From contig BFEA01000223.1 in assembly GCA_003427395.1 (NCBI GenBank), positions 2,201,427 through 2,265,426 of the forward strand: a stretch of DNA of 64,000 bases, in the 5' to 3' direction. Shown here piece by piece: positions 12,490 to 22,948 of the stretch. The notes beneath the pieces were generated by a model, which worked only from the letters and a program-made list of their open reading frames with translations, searched no databases and was not told the origin of the DNA. This stretch comes from Chara braunii (taxonomy: Eukaryota; Streptophyta; Charophyceae; Charales; Characeae). The position numbers and the translations under genes were made by a program. Positions within the stretch are counted from its first letter, which is position 1; each line of letters starts with the position of its first letter.

Positions 12490-13132
12490 TCATTACGGCG
12501 TCTTCACATTGCAGAAGGCATCTGTTTGTGCGGACCTGGAACACTGCCTACTGGAGTGCCCTATGGCACAACAGATATGGAGATGGTGGGATGCTGCCTG
12601 GAGGTCCCTAACTGGAAAAGACCTCCCATGGCACCCTAGCGCACTCCTGCTTGGATCTCCATCGCTCACAACTATGGACTGGGCAACATTTGAATATAAA
12701 CTGTACCACACCACAAGACTACCTGTCCTGATGACTATATGGAGAGCAAGATGCGCCTTTGAGCGCCACGAACACACATTTGGTCTACCTGAAGCCAAAA
12801 TAGAAATCACACAGACCATTCGGGCCAATATCACAAAAGCATGGAAGGCACTCTGGGAGTCACTGACCTCTATCACAGACCAACAACAAAGGGACAATGA
12901 GATCAAGACATTCAAGGACACACGACTTGACCCGCAGCGAAACATAGCGGACATGGACATGCAGCACAACCTCAAATGGGGCCTATGGCCTCCCAGAGAT
13001 CGCCCGTGGCCCCTAAGGCCAGCCAGGGACTTCACAATCCCCCAAAAAACTCCCCAGCTAGTACTGCTGAGCCAGGGTGAGGGGCAGGACACAGACATCG
13101 TTGACGACACTCTGCAACTGGATTTTATCTAG
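12490..13132 (+). pseudogene. LINE 3' end with zf-RVT domain
   Basis: An open frame ending in TAG at 13,132 encodes the C-terminus of a LINE ORF2. It starts in the zinc-binding zf-RVT domain (ADLEHCLLECPMAQQIWRWWDAAW near 12,530) and continues with the conserved downstream part (RLPVLMTIWRARCAFERHEH; WKALWESLTSI). The same block occurs in the LINEs at 27.9 and 31.5 kb. Endonuclease, RT and the upstream zinc cysteines are absent, so this is a 5'-truncated copy. Its own end is uninterrupted, suggesting it is among the younger LINE copies here. No poly(A) is seen after it. Confidence 0.85.
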
Positions 13133-13249
13133 TGTATTATCCACAATCCACTGCGGCCCTCACGCCCCTCCCCTTCACCAGTCGCTGCCATCGCAACCCC
13201 CACCCGAGACCCCCCTCGCCCCCCCCATCCACCTGTGTGTCCGAAACTG

Positions 13250-13659
13250 GATTTAACGTGGGCTCCGCGTTAAATAATTTAACGCGCATTAAATTCATGT
13301 TAAACTCCCGTTAAAATGCGTGTTGGACGCGAATTAACGGGGTCCGCGAACCGGGTTTTCGCGCGTTTGGGCGAGGGGTTCGGGGTTTCTGAAGGTGTGG
13401 GGTGGTGGGGACCCTTGTCGGGTATCGCCTCATGCATTCAATTTTTTTTATTTTTTTTAAATGAAAAACCCGCGTGATATTGGCCCGACGTCAAGCAGGG
13501 CTTCCACGGGGTACCGGGGCTGGACAACCTGCTGGGGGAACGGGGGAACGGCTACATAAAAATGCCGTTCAGTTCGGCCGCACCTCATTTGCCGCGCGAG
13601 CCCGAACGCGTCAACGCGACAAACGCGTTCCCCCTGCGTCCAACGCAAGGGTGCGAGCA

Positions 13660-13710
<51 letters not shown>

Positions 13711-14390
13711 NNNNNNNNNNNNNNNNNNNNNNNNNNNNNNNNNNNNNNNNNNNNNNNNNNNNNNNNNNNNNNNNNNNNNNNNNNNNNNNNNNNNNNNNNN
13801 NNNNNNNNNNNNNNNNNNNNNNNNNNNNNNNNNNNNNNNNNNNNNNNNNNNNNNNNNNNNNNNNNNNNNNNNNNNNNNNNNNNNNNNNNNNNNNNNNNNN
13901 NNNNNNNNNNNNNNNNNNNNNNNNNNNNNNNNNNNNNNNNNNNNNNNNNNNNNNNNNNNNNNNNNNNNNNNNNNNNNNNNNNNNNNNNNNNNNNNNNNNN
14001 NNNNNNNNNNNNNNNNNNNNNNNNNNNNNNNNNNNNNNNNNNNNNNNNNNNNNNNNNNNNNNNNNNNNNNNNNNNNNNNNNNNNNNNNNNNNNNNNNNNN
14101 NNNNNNNNNNNNNNNNNNNNNNNNNNNNNNNNNNNNNNNNNNNNNNNNNNNNNNNNNNNNNNNNNNNNNNNNNNNNNNNNNNNNNNNNNNNNNNNNNNNN
14201 NNNNNNNNNNNNNNNNNNNNNNNNNNNNNNNNNNNNNNNNNNNNNNNNNNNNNNNNNNNNNNNNNNNNNNNNNNNNNNNNNNNNNNNNNNNNNNNNNNNN
14301 NNNNNNNNNNNNNNNNNNNNNNNNNNNNNNNNNNNNNNNNNNNNNNNNNNNNNNNNNNNNNNNNNNNNNNNNNNNNNNNNNNNNNNNNNN

Positions 14391-14464
<74 letters not shown>

Positions 14465-14665
14465 AAGAAGCAGCGGGAGCGGCTGGTGCAGCGGAGATGA
14501 AGAGTGCAGCGTGGCGGGAGCGACTAGTGCAGCGGCGGGGACAACGATGGCGGTTCTGCACGTCGGCGCACGGTGCGAACACATGGCGTTGAATTTTTAG
14601 TTCAACAGCGTTAAACGCGCGCAATCGCATTTTAATGGAATTTAACGCGATTTAACGGGGCCGTT
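13250..14665. mobile_element. Candidate terminal-repeat element around a GA tract
   Basis: The left segment (13,250-13,345) and right segment (14,588-14,662) are approximate inverted repeats dense in TTAACGCG/CGCGTTAA and ATTAAAATGCG motifs. They flank a GA microsatellite with an assembly gap. Clustered subterminal motifs in inverted orientation are typical of DNA transposons. A hAT transposase starts just downstream, so this could be that element's 5' region or a separate non-autonomous element. No target-site duplication was identified. Confidence 0.4.
13661..14463. repeat. (GA)n microsatellite with assembly gap
   Basis: GA repeats on both sides of 680 N (13,711-14,390). The long frames across it come from the simple repeat and the gap and are not genes. 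Confidence 0.95.
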
Positions 14666-14789
14666 CGGGGGCCTCTTCGCGTCGGGCGGCGGGGTCGGGC
14701 GGGCGTTTGGGGGGAGTTGCGGTGGCAGCAAGGAGGGTTTCTAGTGTCGGAGGATTTCTTGAGAAGCGGCTGCCCCACCTCTCGCGATG

Positions 14790-16335
14790 GGGAGGGCACA
14801 GCGGCGCGAGCATGAGCCCGCTTCTCAAGATGTGCAGGACACGTTCAGGGTAAGGTCCCTGTGTATCGATACCTTGTCGCCGGCCAGAAGGTCGACAACA
14901 AGGGGGTGATGATGATGCGTTGCACATTTTGCAACAAAGTATTCCAGGGGACTTTATTCCAGGCAACCAGGCACTTCGTGCAGACCAATTACTGCAAGGT
15001 CGTCACTGATGAGGCCTTGTACGATATCGGAAAACGGACTCAACTGAAGTTCGAGGCCGACCAGACGGAGAGGATTTCCAGGTTTGCAGCGGGGCGTGGA
15101 CTTGATGTGCCCCGGGCCGGTGCAGTGACGGGAGGAGAGGCGGTGCAGCGGCCGCGAGAGCTGGGGGGGGGCGGAGAGATTGGGCATGCTGAGCCCGACC
15201 AGCCATTGGGGGGTAGAGGCGGTGGCATCGAGGGGGACGTGATCATCGACGATCGCGAGGCACGTGGCACGACTCGGGAGGGATTCCCGACACACGAGGA
15301 TCATCCCGAGTTCGATCCCTTGACAGGGGAGAGGATCGTGGACTGGCAGCGGCGAGGGGTCAAGTGGCAACAGCCTTCTGTGCAGGAACCGGCGGGGGAG
15401 GGTTCTTCCAAGAGGAAGGAAGGAGGGGCTGTTCCGGCTACCACTCAAGCTGGAAAGAGGCTTAGACAGCAGAAGGTGGATGAGGTGTACGGTGGCGAGT
15501 GGGTTGCTCGCCACAAGAAGGCCTTCCTTCGCTGGCTTTGTTCCAGCGGGGTTTCCTTCAATGCCTTTCGCAATGAGGCATGGAGGGCATATCAGCAGGT
15601 GCTTCTTCAGCAACCTGGCAGTTCGCCGCGGGCTGTGCTCCCTAGCCACAGCGAGATTGCGAGCATGCAGGCAGTGGAGATGCACCGTGCGGAGTTGGCC
15701 GAGGAGTTGGAGGAGGTGAGGCAGCCATTTTGGGTGACTGGCGCCACCATCCTCTCAGACGGGAGGAAATCACAAGACGGGAGACCGATCGTTAATTTCC
15801 TCGCCGCAGGGTCTCGAGGGGTCGTCATGTACACGACGATCAATCGAGAGGCCCGAAGAGGGGGAGTCGGACGATGCTGTGCACGTCCTTCGGAGATGGG
15901 TGACCATTTTCCACGAGTTCAGGTTCGGCGGGCCGCAGCGGGTCAATGCGATATGCATTGACTCCGCGTCAGCGTACGTTGGGGCTGCCAGGGCTCTGAC
16001 CTCGGAGACCATGCCTGCAGCATTGAGGAGGATCACTTGGCTCCCATGCTCGGTCCATGTCTGCAACAAATTGTTGTCAGACATGGGGGCGTGTTGCGAC
16101 GCGTTTGTTGATACTATCACAAGCGCTCGTGTGCTGGTGGTGTTTTTCAAAACCCACCAGGCGGTCCTTCATTTTTTTAGGAAGCGCAGCCTCAACCTCG
16201 GTCTTGTTCTTTCATGCGAGACGTGGTTTGCGTCTGTGTACTCCATGTTGGAGAGGCTCATGGCCCTGCAGGACTACTTCCTATCAACCGATCTAAACTT
16301 CCCCAGGTTTGCAGTTCTTATGGTGCAAACCTATC
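14790..16335 (+). pseudogene. hAT transposase, N-terminal two-thirds
   Basis: A BED-type zinc finger (RCTFCNKVFQGT..ATRHF..NYC, about 14,915-14,995) should bind element DNA. A variable charged linker follows, then DUF659: KKAFLRWLCSSGVSFNAF (about 15,515), PSHSEIASM, and the core ATILSDGRKSQDGRPIVNFL (about 15,745-15,805). The frame shifts near 15,850-15,880. The next frame (15,879-16,346) continues with VNAICIDSASAYVGAARAL, LPCSVHVCNKLLSDMG, FFKTHQAVLHFF and SCETWFASVYSMLERL. Similarity stops near 16,310-16,335, where family E or unassigned DNA begins, so the dimerisation domain is missing. An earlier shift near 14,855 is likely, since the initiating ATG at 14,786 is in another frame. It is the complementary part of the protein whose C-terminal half is at 0.66-3.25 kb, but it is a different copy in the opposite orientation. 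Confidence 0.88.
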
Positions 16336-16505
16336 CGCGAAGGTAGTGCGTACTCGGACTCCATCCAAGACTAGTAATTACACGAACTGGGCTTCTTCTG
16401 GCGCTAGTTCCCCATACGTCAGTGACTCCTAAAATGGCCACTAGAGGGGTATGTTATGGCAGCTCCCCTTAACACGAGGCGTCAAGAAACTTAAGGTCCT
16501 TTCGT
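16336..16505. other. Unassigned junction
   Basis: About 170 bp between the hAT break and the first block recognisably shared with the 48.9-kb repeat. No gene is seen. Confidence 0.3.
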
Positions 16506-17110
16506 GAATCGACGCATGTCCTTTCCCTAGGAAATGGTCTGGGATACCCCTCGTCCTCGTCCGAGCGAACCTCGGATCTCAGAAGTCAGGCTGACTCCAC
16601 ACAACAACATGGTATCCCCCCGCATAAGCGGTCCACTCTGAGTTGATAGCAAAGTCGGCCCCTAAGGCAACGAACCCCCGCCTCAGATGCCTCCTAGGGA
16701 AGGGAAAAACGTCTATCGAGGCGGGCAAAACGATCCCTCGTCGCCTGACATCAAGGGTAACTTAGACGAAAAAGGAGATCACAAAAGAGAAAATAATTCA
16801 GACAGATGGGCATAGACAGGGAGAGTCATTCGAGAAAGAACGGGTAACCTCAAAAAAAAAATTTATGTCCAATTGATTTCTTCTTCTTTGTGTGATCAAA
16901 TTCTTTTTCATCGTCTACTGGTGGTCCTTCCCTTCAACATGCATGCAAGCGAGAAATAGAAAAGGACCATCCTTCTGTTCACTTTCATTAAGATGGATAG
17001 GTTCCTCTTTTTCAGGTATCCTTCTACCTACCTCGAATGAAGTTGATGTACGGCTCACTCAAGAAAACCGTATAAACTCTTGTCTTTATATGAGAAAACT
17101 ATCACAACGA
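16506..17110 (+). repeat. Dispersed repeat family E, copy 1
   Basis: Aligns in the same orientation with about 48,900-49,760. Shared blocks run in the same order: CCCTAGGAA.TGGTCT, GGATACyCCTC, CTCGGATCTCA, ACGAACCCCCGCCT.., TGC.TCCTAG, TCATTCGGGA-like, a CATGCATGCAAG-like region and GGCYCACTCAAGAAA. It is non-coding. In both places family A follows, so E and A may be parts of one longer element. Confidence 0.75.
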
Positions 17111-18880
17111 GCCGTCAGCAAAGTGTTCCACACCACTCTCTACAATGATCGCCTGCCGCAATACCCTCTCAACACACAATCACCTCTCAATAATCTGACG
17201 GTGTCTCAGCGTCGCCGTCACACCAACCGCACCACCACGTCGTTGCTGTCAATACCAGAACACACTGCCACAAAAATGTCCCTCACAGTCAAGATAACCC
17301 GGGCAGTCTCACGCACCACTGTTGTTAATGTCGCCACCAATCACCACTAGCATTACCGCAACACGATCACAAGGGTCAACGTGTTGCCGCCGCGTTATAC
17401 GGACAACATAACGCCAACACTAACTCAAAAAGACATGCCGCCACTTCGACGACACTTCCCATATGCCAATGCCTCGCCGCCGCAAAAAACGCGCAGCGCC
17501 ACCACCCAAAATACACTGCTGCCGCCGTGCAAAACGGGCAGAGTCTCTCCTGCACCGCTTGCCAAAGACATGCCGCCGCCGTGCAAAACGGGCAGAGTCT
17601 CCCCTGCACCGCTTGCCGAAGACCTTCCACGAACAACAGCACGTCCCACTGGCACCATGCAACACGGTGGCTATGGCAGCCTCTCCCTTCCTCTCTCACT
17701 GCAGACCTCTATTCCACTCCACCTCTCACTCACTACCCCTCAGCACTCCGGCAGCATAATGTTGCTCTCCACTCCACACTCAGTCAAAATGTGGGCACCT
17801 CAACTGAGTGAGGATGCTGCTTGTCAGCCCTGCTTTTATAGCTGGGCTGGAGTGGTGGTCAGCCACTTGGGGCTCAGTTAAAAAAGGGGCTGAGCCTGAC
17901 CCTCGATCTGAACTTCGATCGAGGGCTGGAAATCTCGATGTTCCACTAGGAACATCAAGTTTCAGGCTTTGGCAATGCATCCGGCTGCCACCCCCGGCCA
18001 GGTGCAACCTCGAAGTGGCTGTATAAAGCCAATTTCAGCAGACTGTTGAAATCAATAGTCTGTTGTCACTTCAAGGTCCAGATGCTTCTTTGCTCTGCAT
18101 CTGGGCTGAGGTCGCGAACGAATTCGTGACCGTTTTTTTTTTTCCAACTTTTTTTCTCCCATTTTTTCTTCTTTTCTTTTCTTCTCCTTGCATCTACCCT
18201 GAAACCGCGGCCACGTACGTGGCCGTCACTTATTATTATTATTATTTTTTTTTTCTACCTACCCCCTCGTTTTTCTGTGTAAAGGCAGCTCGTTTTCAAA
18301 ACGAGCAGCCACCCTCAATCATTTCACAGAGTTAACTAGAGTCAAGCTCATTTGGGGCTTATTTCCCTTGCAAAACGGGGTCACTCAAACGTATGCAGAG
18401 AGCCCCTCGTAACTCCAGTACAAGGCCCCAAAACCCCACGCCCGAACGTAGCCGCACTAATGCGGCAGATTCATTCGATTTTGTCCATCCTAAGATGGGT
18501 TGTCGAGGCTCAGCCTCCTGATGAGTCACTGGAAGCCCGACAAAACAGTTTGGCACAGTCATGCTTTCGTTTTTTATTTTTTAGTGCTATGACCCATTCG
18601 TCCGAAACGAATGGGTGTTCGGTACTCCTAAAAGAAAAAAGAAAAGGAAAGAAAAGAAAAAGGAAAAAATCTATTAGAAATCTAAAAAGAAGAAGACAAA
18701 AATCTAAATTGAAATCTAAAAAAACAAAAAGAAAAGAAAAAAAACGAAACGAACTTACCTCGTTGTTGAACAGTCGCCTGTTTTTCTTGGGCACTGTCAC
18801 GCTCACTTGGGTTGAAGTGCCCGAAGCACTTCACTTTGCGCCACATGACGCTTCATTCTTAATTTTAGTTTAGGTTTTTT
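17111..18880 (+). repeat. Hairpin-rich repeat family A, copy 1
   Basis: Aligns in direct orientation with about 50,705-52,460: GTGCAAAAC(G)GGCAG.GT, TGCACCGCTTGCC, GGTTATGGCAGCCTC, CTTTTATAGC, TGGCTGTA..AAGCCA, and AACTTACCTC near 18,756. It contains a string of perfect or near-perfect inverted repeats with 6-10 bp stems, for example 17,900-17,925, 17,937-17,956, 18,039-18,062, 18,078-18,104, 18,288-18,306, 18,592-18,616 and 18,814-18,831. Many align with differently sequenced but still paired hairpins in copy 2. No protein is supported. A hammerhead-like motif lies at 18,500-18,548. Confidence 0.8.
18500..18548 (+). ncRNA. Hammerhead ribozyme-like motif (degenerate)
   Basis: The arrangement matches a type III hammerhead. 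Stem III is TTGT (18,500-18,503) with ACAG (18,545-18,548), followed by a GTC cleavage triplet ending at C 18,504. Stem I is GAGGC-TCA-GCCTC (18,505-18,517). The core is CTGATGA (18,518-18,524), and stem II is GTC (18,525-18,527) with GAC (18,539-18,541). The 3' core reads AAA (18,542-18,544) where active ribozymes have GAA. The change at the G12 position would be expected to cripple cleavage, so this looks like a decayed copy. Hammerheads are known in plant retrozymes and Penelope-like elements. Confidence 0.55.
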
Positions 18881-18889
18881 TTTTTTCCC

Positions 18890-18910
18890 CCGTTGGCTTA
18901 AAGCCAACGG
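18890..18910. repeat. Near-perfect 10-bp palindrome
   Basis: CCGTTGGCTT and AAGCCAACGG are separated by one base. It belongs to the run of hairpins between family A copy 1 and inverted family B. Confidence 0.7.
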
Positions 18911-18984
18911 TCACATCAACATCGTGGCTTTTCATCCAGACTTCAACACACAGACCGGAGTTCAAGTCCATATGGACTCAAAAA

Positions 18985-19006
18985 AAAATATTATTTTTTA
19001 TTTTTA

Positions 19007-19038
<32 letters not shown>

Positions 19039-19045
19039 ATATTTA
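18985..19045. repeat. AT-rich simple repeat with (TA)n
   Basis: An A/T-only tract with about 12 TA units. It directly follows, on the minus strand, the U6-like end of the inverted family B copy, where a tail would be expected. Confidence 0.85.
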
Positions 19046-19049
19046 TTAT

Positions 19050-19091
19050 GATTTATGCGTGTCATCCTTGCGCAGGGACCATGCCTAATCT
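19050..19091 (-). ncRNA. U6 snRNA 3' fragment within family B
   Basis: On the minus strand this reads AGATTAG(G)CATGG, TCCCTGCGCAAGGATGACAC, then GCATAAATC. It matches the 3' half of plant U6 snRNA with one inserted G and one substitution. The 5' half of U6 (cap stem, ACAGAGA box) is absent, so this is not a working U6 gene but U6 sequence fused to the end of a repeat. Confidence 0.85.
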
Positions 19092-19199
19092 CCGCGCGGC
19101 TGTTTTCAACCGTGTGGTCTCATCGATCGCACGACTGAAAACAGCCGCGCCAAAAGGTCGGGCTGCTCCAAATGGAGCTAGCCCAATGGCAATGTCATC

Positions 19200-19262
19200 A
19201 AGGCTCGATCCCCGTAGCTGTTGGGCAAGAATCTAGTACGATATCCTATTGGGTTAGCTCCT
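19200..19262 (-). ncRNA. tRNA-like Pol III box pair in family B
   Basis: On the minus strand an A-box-like CTAACCCAATAGG (19,258-19,245) and a B-box-like GGGATCGAGCC (19,212-19,202) are spaced as in a tRNA. The same pair occurs at 53,087-53,141 and 55,339-55,395. It looks like a SINE head, not a functional tRNA. Confidence 0.55.
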
Positions 19263-19851
19263 ATTCACATTAAAATAGGGGCAACTCTTCCTTATGAATT
19301 GCTTGGCCCAGTGCGATATCGTCTCTGGCCTCACGCAGGCTATGCCTACGTACCCCAGCAGCCCCGGCCACTTGGCCAGCCGCGTTGCCGCCAATACGAC
19401 GACCGTCTCGCAGCACGGCACGCATGTCGTGGCTACGTGCATGGCACCACCACCTGTTTGGCCTACTAAGGCCCTAAATTGCGCGGTTGTACAGCCACGC
19501 GTCGGTCTTTCAAGTATAATAGTCTAGCTTTAAATTTTCCAAGACCGCGTAGCCCTGCGGCCCCTGTCGGGAACCGCGGACGACAGGTCGTACAACCGAC
19601 TCCCGTTGTTTCGATCGGACGTCAACGACGTCAGGTTCTAAAAAAGTTTAAGTCTCTCAGTCATAGGGTTGATCTGAATAAACTTTGGCAACTTCAACCT
19701 CATCAAGTCTCCCAATCCAACAAAAAGGTCGGACAGTGTCCAACACAAATCTCTCAATTCAACAAAAAGGTCGGACAACGTCTGATCTTGAAAAACTCGG
19801 GCAGAAACCCTCACAGGGGTTTCTGTCCCGACAACGGCCTTTGTATTTTTA

Positions 19852-22475
19852 AATTTTGAAAAGGTGTATGACCATATCGACTGACGCTTCCTTGATGCTT
19901 GTCGAAGTAAGATGAATTTTTGACCAGTCCTAAGAAATTGGGTAAGGATTCTACATGCAAATGCTACCACAAGAGTTCAGATTAATAGCCTCCTCTCACC
20001 AAAAATTTAGGTTCAGAAGTCAGTAAGACAATATATCCTCTAAGTTATTTTCTTCTTGTCATCATAATGGAGGCCTTAGGGGCTAACCTAAGGACTAACC
20101 AGAAGATTCAGAAGCTTCGGATCTGCGGTATACCAGATGAAGCAATCCTAATATGTTTCATGTTTGCAGATGATTTGACCATTATGATGGAGGCCTCCTC
20201 TTCTAATATGGAGGAAATCAAGTTTCTCATGGACAGGTTTTCATTAGTATCAGATATGGTTATTAATTGGGGAAGTAAGACTCAAGGATGGTGGTTTCAT
20301 TCAAATGGGGTGCGTCCTCCAGAAAGTCCTAGGGTAAGTTGGCTACCTTTGGATGCACCTATAAGATTATTGAGTGTCTCACTAACTGCTCATGGAAAAC
20401 CAATCACAAATGATGAATAGATTGCTACTCCGACAATAAGAAAAATGAATCCCTTTTTGGAAGAGCCTTGATCATTAACAATGTGGTGCTGGCCTCTACC
20501 GGTACAAATCTTGTATCTGACCTATGTGTAAATCACATACCAGAGTTTTTCAAAATCAAGTAGTGACCTTCCTCTGGAGAGAAAACCATGAACAGAGCAG
20601 GGTGATTTCGCGGGGGGCATGACTTTCTCTAATCCAACCAAAAACAAGATAAGGATTGGGGATGTTAGACCCCACAACTCATAATAGGACCCTGTTCATG
20701 CAATGGATTAAAAAAATCATTTTCTTTGTGGATATTCCATGACAAGCCCGAGCATTGGAGCAAATTTGCAGATTGGCACCATCTACCACAGAAGACACCC
20801 ACCCACTTACTTGGATAGAAGACAATTTTTTTGTCATTCCAAGAGCACGAAATATTTGTAAGGAAAAGGGGGTTAAGAAGAAGTGAGAAGAGATCTTAGT
20901 CAGGACAATCTATGGGTGTCACTTTTGAAAATATGGAGAACACTCCCCCTACCTGATAAACCCTTCCCCTCAAGATATGAGGAAGTTTCAAGACAACCTC
21001 TCTTTGGGAATAGATGGATAACAGATTGTCATGGCTTCATTTTAAATAGTTCGAGGAATTATGAGTCAGAAGAGGAATTATGAGGGTAAAAAACATGTGG
21101 GACACAAATTCGAGAGATTGGAAATCAGCTGAGCGGTTGAGAACAACCTTAAAATATGCTCACCAATTATCAACAAACTTAGAACAAATTATCTTCGCTA
21201 TTCAGTTGGCTTGGGTAAGGACCCTAAGAAAAGGACCCAATTTTAAGGACGCAGACTGAGTGGAAGGGGTTCAACAAGATAATCAACAAAAAATGAGCAG
21301 ATGGTTCATCTTAATAACGAAGGGGCTTTTGTTAGTATGATGATGGATACCAACGACCATGTCCTGCCACTCCTAGTCAAATCTGCAGATGATAAAGTCT
21401 TTTTCTTCCCTTTCTCTACAATGTATCGGATCAGGGTTCTGGTATATGTTCCTTCGATTAAAGGATGGAGGGCCTTCCACCCAGAACTCCCCATCCCAGC
21501 CCTCCTTTTCGATCCAGAGGAATGAATCTGGCAAACCTACGAGAAAGGAAAACCATGATTACTTATTTCACTCTCGGTCAAAACCACCTATAGGATGTTA
21601 AGACCTAAAATGGATATTTTTGCAATAATACAGGAAAGATTGCGCGTCATTTGAATATTGGCATCAACATGCTTAAGAAGATTAAAATTTTTAAATATTG
21701 TAAACAAGGCCTGACAAAGTTCGCCTCCTTATTTTGGCAAATAACTCACCGTTGTCTGCCCACAAATGATTGCCTCATTGATCATTCATCATTAGAACAA
21801 AAGGACCTCGCTGTCCCATGGTGTAAATTTTGTTTGTTGTCATTTCCCATTCGAAAAATTTGTGAGACAATAAAGCACATCTTTATGCAATGCCCTAGTG
21901 TTGTTCTCATGTGGAGACGTTGGGATTGCTTATGGAGTAAACTCACAGGAAGGGTGTGACTCTGGGGCTGGAGAAGCATACTCTTGGGGCATTGAGAACT
22001 TACAAATGGTCCACTTTCCTCATATCAACACAACTTATACTCGACTGGACGTAAAGTGATGCTATGGACATAATGGTATAAACGGTGTGTTTATCAAAGA
22101 GAGGAAGTTAAACTTGAAATTAAGGAAACAAGTGAAATTATGGTTCAACTATTACAAACAGAGATTCGTTCTCAATGGGCAAACCTCAAAATTAAGTTGA
22201 AAATGTTTCAAAAAAAAAAAGACATTGAAAACTTTACTCGGAAATTCAGAAAGGATTGGCTAGGGAGAGATGAGGGTGGAGAACTGGGTGAGGTGAAATG
22301 GCCAGGAGAAACGGGAACGAAAGTCCCGTTCAAGAGAGATTTTCATTTGGAATTCAGGGACTGGTTCTCATTTCATTTAGATGATTCCCTCATATCTCCG
22401 GATCATTTCCCTGACAATTTCTCTCCTTCGAAATTATCCTTGGTGGACATGTCTTGGCTGGGTAAATATGAGATT
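19852..22475 (+). pseudogene. LINE reverse transcriptase and C-terminus, decayed
   Basis: Non-LTR reverse transcriptase truncated at its 5' side. It begins in the RT palm (FEKVYDHID at 19,855) with several in-frame stops. The catalytic motif survives as FADD (about 20,164-20,175) in the frame FADDLTIMMEASSSNMEEI..VSDMVINWGSKTQGWWF. Further frames give the linker after RT (NLWVSLLKIWRTLPLPDKPF, 20,883-21,083), and the frame 21,651-21,959 has a zf-RVT-like end (FWQITHRCLPTND, WCKFC, ETIKHIFMQCP, MWRRWDCLWSKLTG). The terminal helix region runs to 22,475. It is AT-richer than the LINEs at 27-32 kb, so it is a different or older lineage of the same clade. Dead by stops and frameshifts. Confidence 0.88.
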
Positions 22476-22603
22476 TAATCAGAATGAATCACTATATAGG
22501 CGCAAGGAAAAATTTAGCTAGTTGCGACATGTTTCATATGGCGGTCCATAGAGGGCTGAAGAGGCTGCTATTATCAGTATGTAACATTGATAATTTGTAT
22601 TGT

Positions 22604-22723
22604 AAGGGACGCTGGACCCGTTTTCCAGCACGTGAAGCTCCCCGCCAATGGACTTGAGCCACTAGTAAAGCAATTAGGGGTGTATGCTTTTATCATCACT
22701 GCTAGCTGTGAATACTAGTGTTA
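22604..22723 (+). mobile_element. LINE 3' terminal tail, copy 1
   Basis: Conserved LINE 3' tail starting AAGGGACGCTGG with stem GCTGGA/TCCAGC-like pairing, then AGCTCCCCRCCAATGGA and CTTTTATCATCACTG. It terminates the LINE at 19.85-22.5 kb. No poly(A) remains at its end. Confidence 0.8.
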
Positions 22724-22948
22724 CGCGCAACCTCACGCCCTGTGCTGTCTTTCGTTCGGAGTGTTAGGCGTGCGGAAAGAGGCCCGGAAAAACAGCAAGA
22801 TGGGGTGTGCCAAGGATTTTTGGAAATTGAGTGCGGGGACACAAATGGAACTTAAATCCCCCGTGTTGGTCCAATGAAGCAAGTCGATTGCTTTCGCGCG
22901 TCGCGGAATGCGCGCGCGGGCACGGCGAGAAAAGAGAAAAATCCAAAT

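Larger units (their letters stand above)
19050..19860 (-). mobile_element. Family B element, inverted copy
   Basis: The reverse complement aligns with 52,460-53,310 over most of its length: GTCCGAC.TTT..GTT.GATT, GACTTGATGAG, TTGCCAAA, GA(C/T)TGAGAGAC, ..CGCGCAATTTAGGGCCT, then the tRNA-like segment and the U6 3' end. On the minus strand the order is hairpin-rich leader (19,860-19,270), tRNA-like part (19,262-19,200), body with a 15-bp perfect inverted repeat (19,094-19,108 with 19,136-19,150), then the U6 3' fragment. This suggests a composite SINE-like element. It ends against a LINE reverse transcriptase at about 19,850, so it inserted there or marks a breakpoint. Confidence 0.75.

Noticed and set aside
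13457-14630. Long open frames of 312-375 codons on both strands
   Set aside because: They run through 680 N and a GA repeat; the open frame is an artefact.
15005-15038. CTGATGAGG..GGAAAAC hammerhead-like string
   Set aside because: It lies in conserved hAT coding sequence (TDEALYDIGKR) and has no stem II pairing.
19150-19165. CCGACCTTTTGGCGCG resembling U2 snRNA 5' stem
   Set aside because: Only about ten bases agree; not extended on either side, unlike the U6 match.
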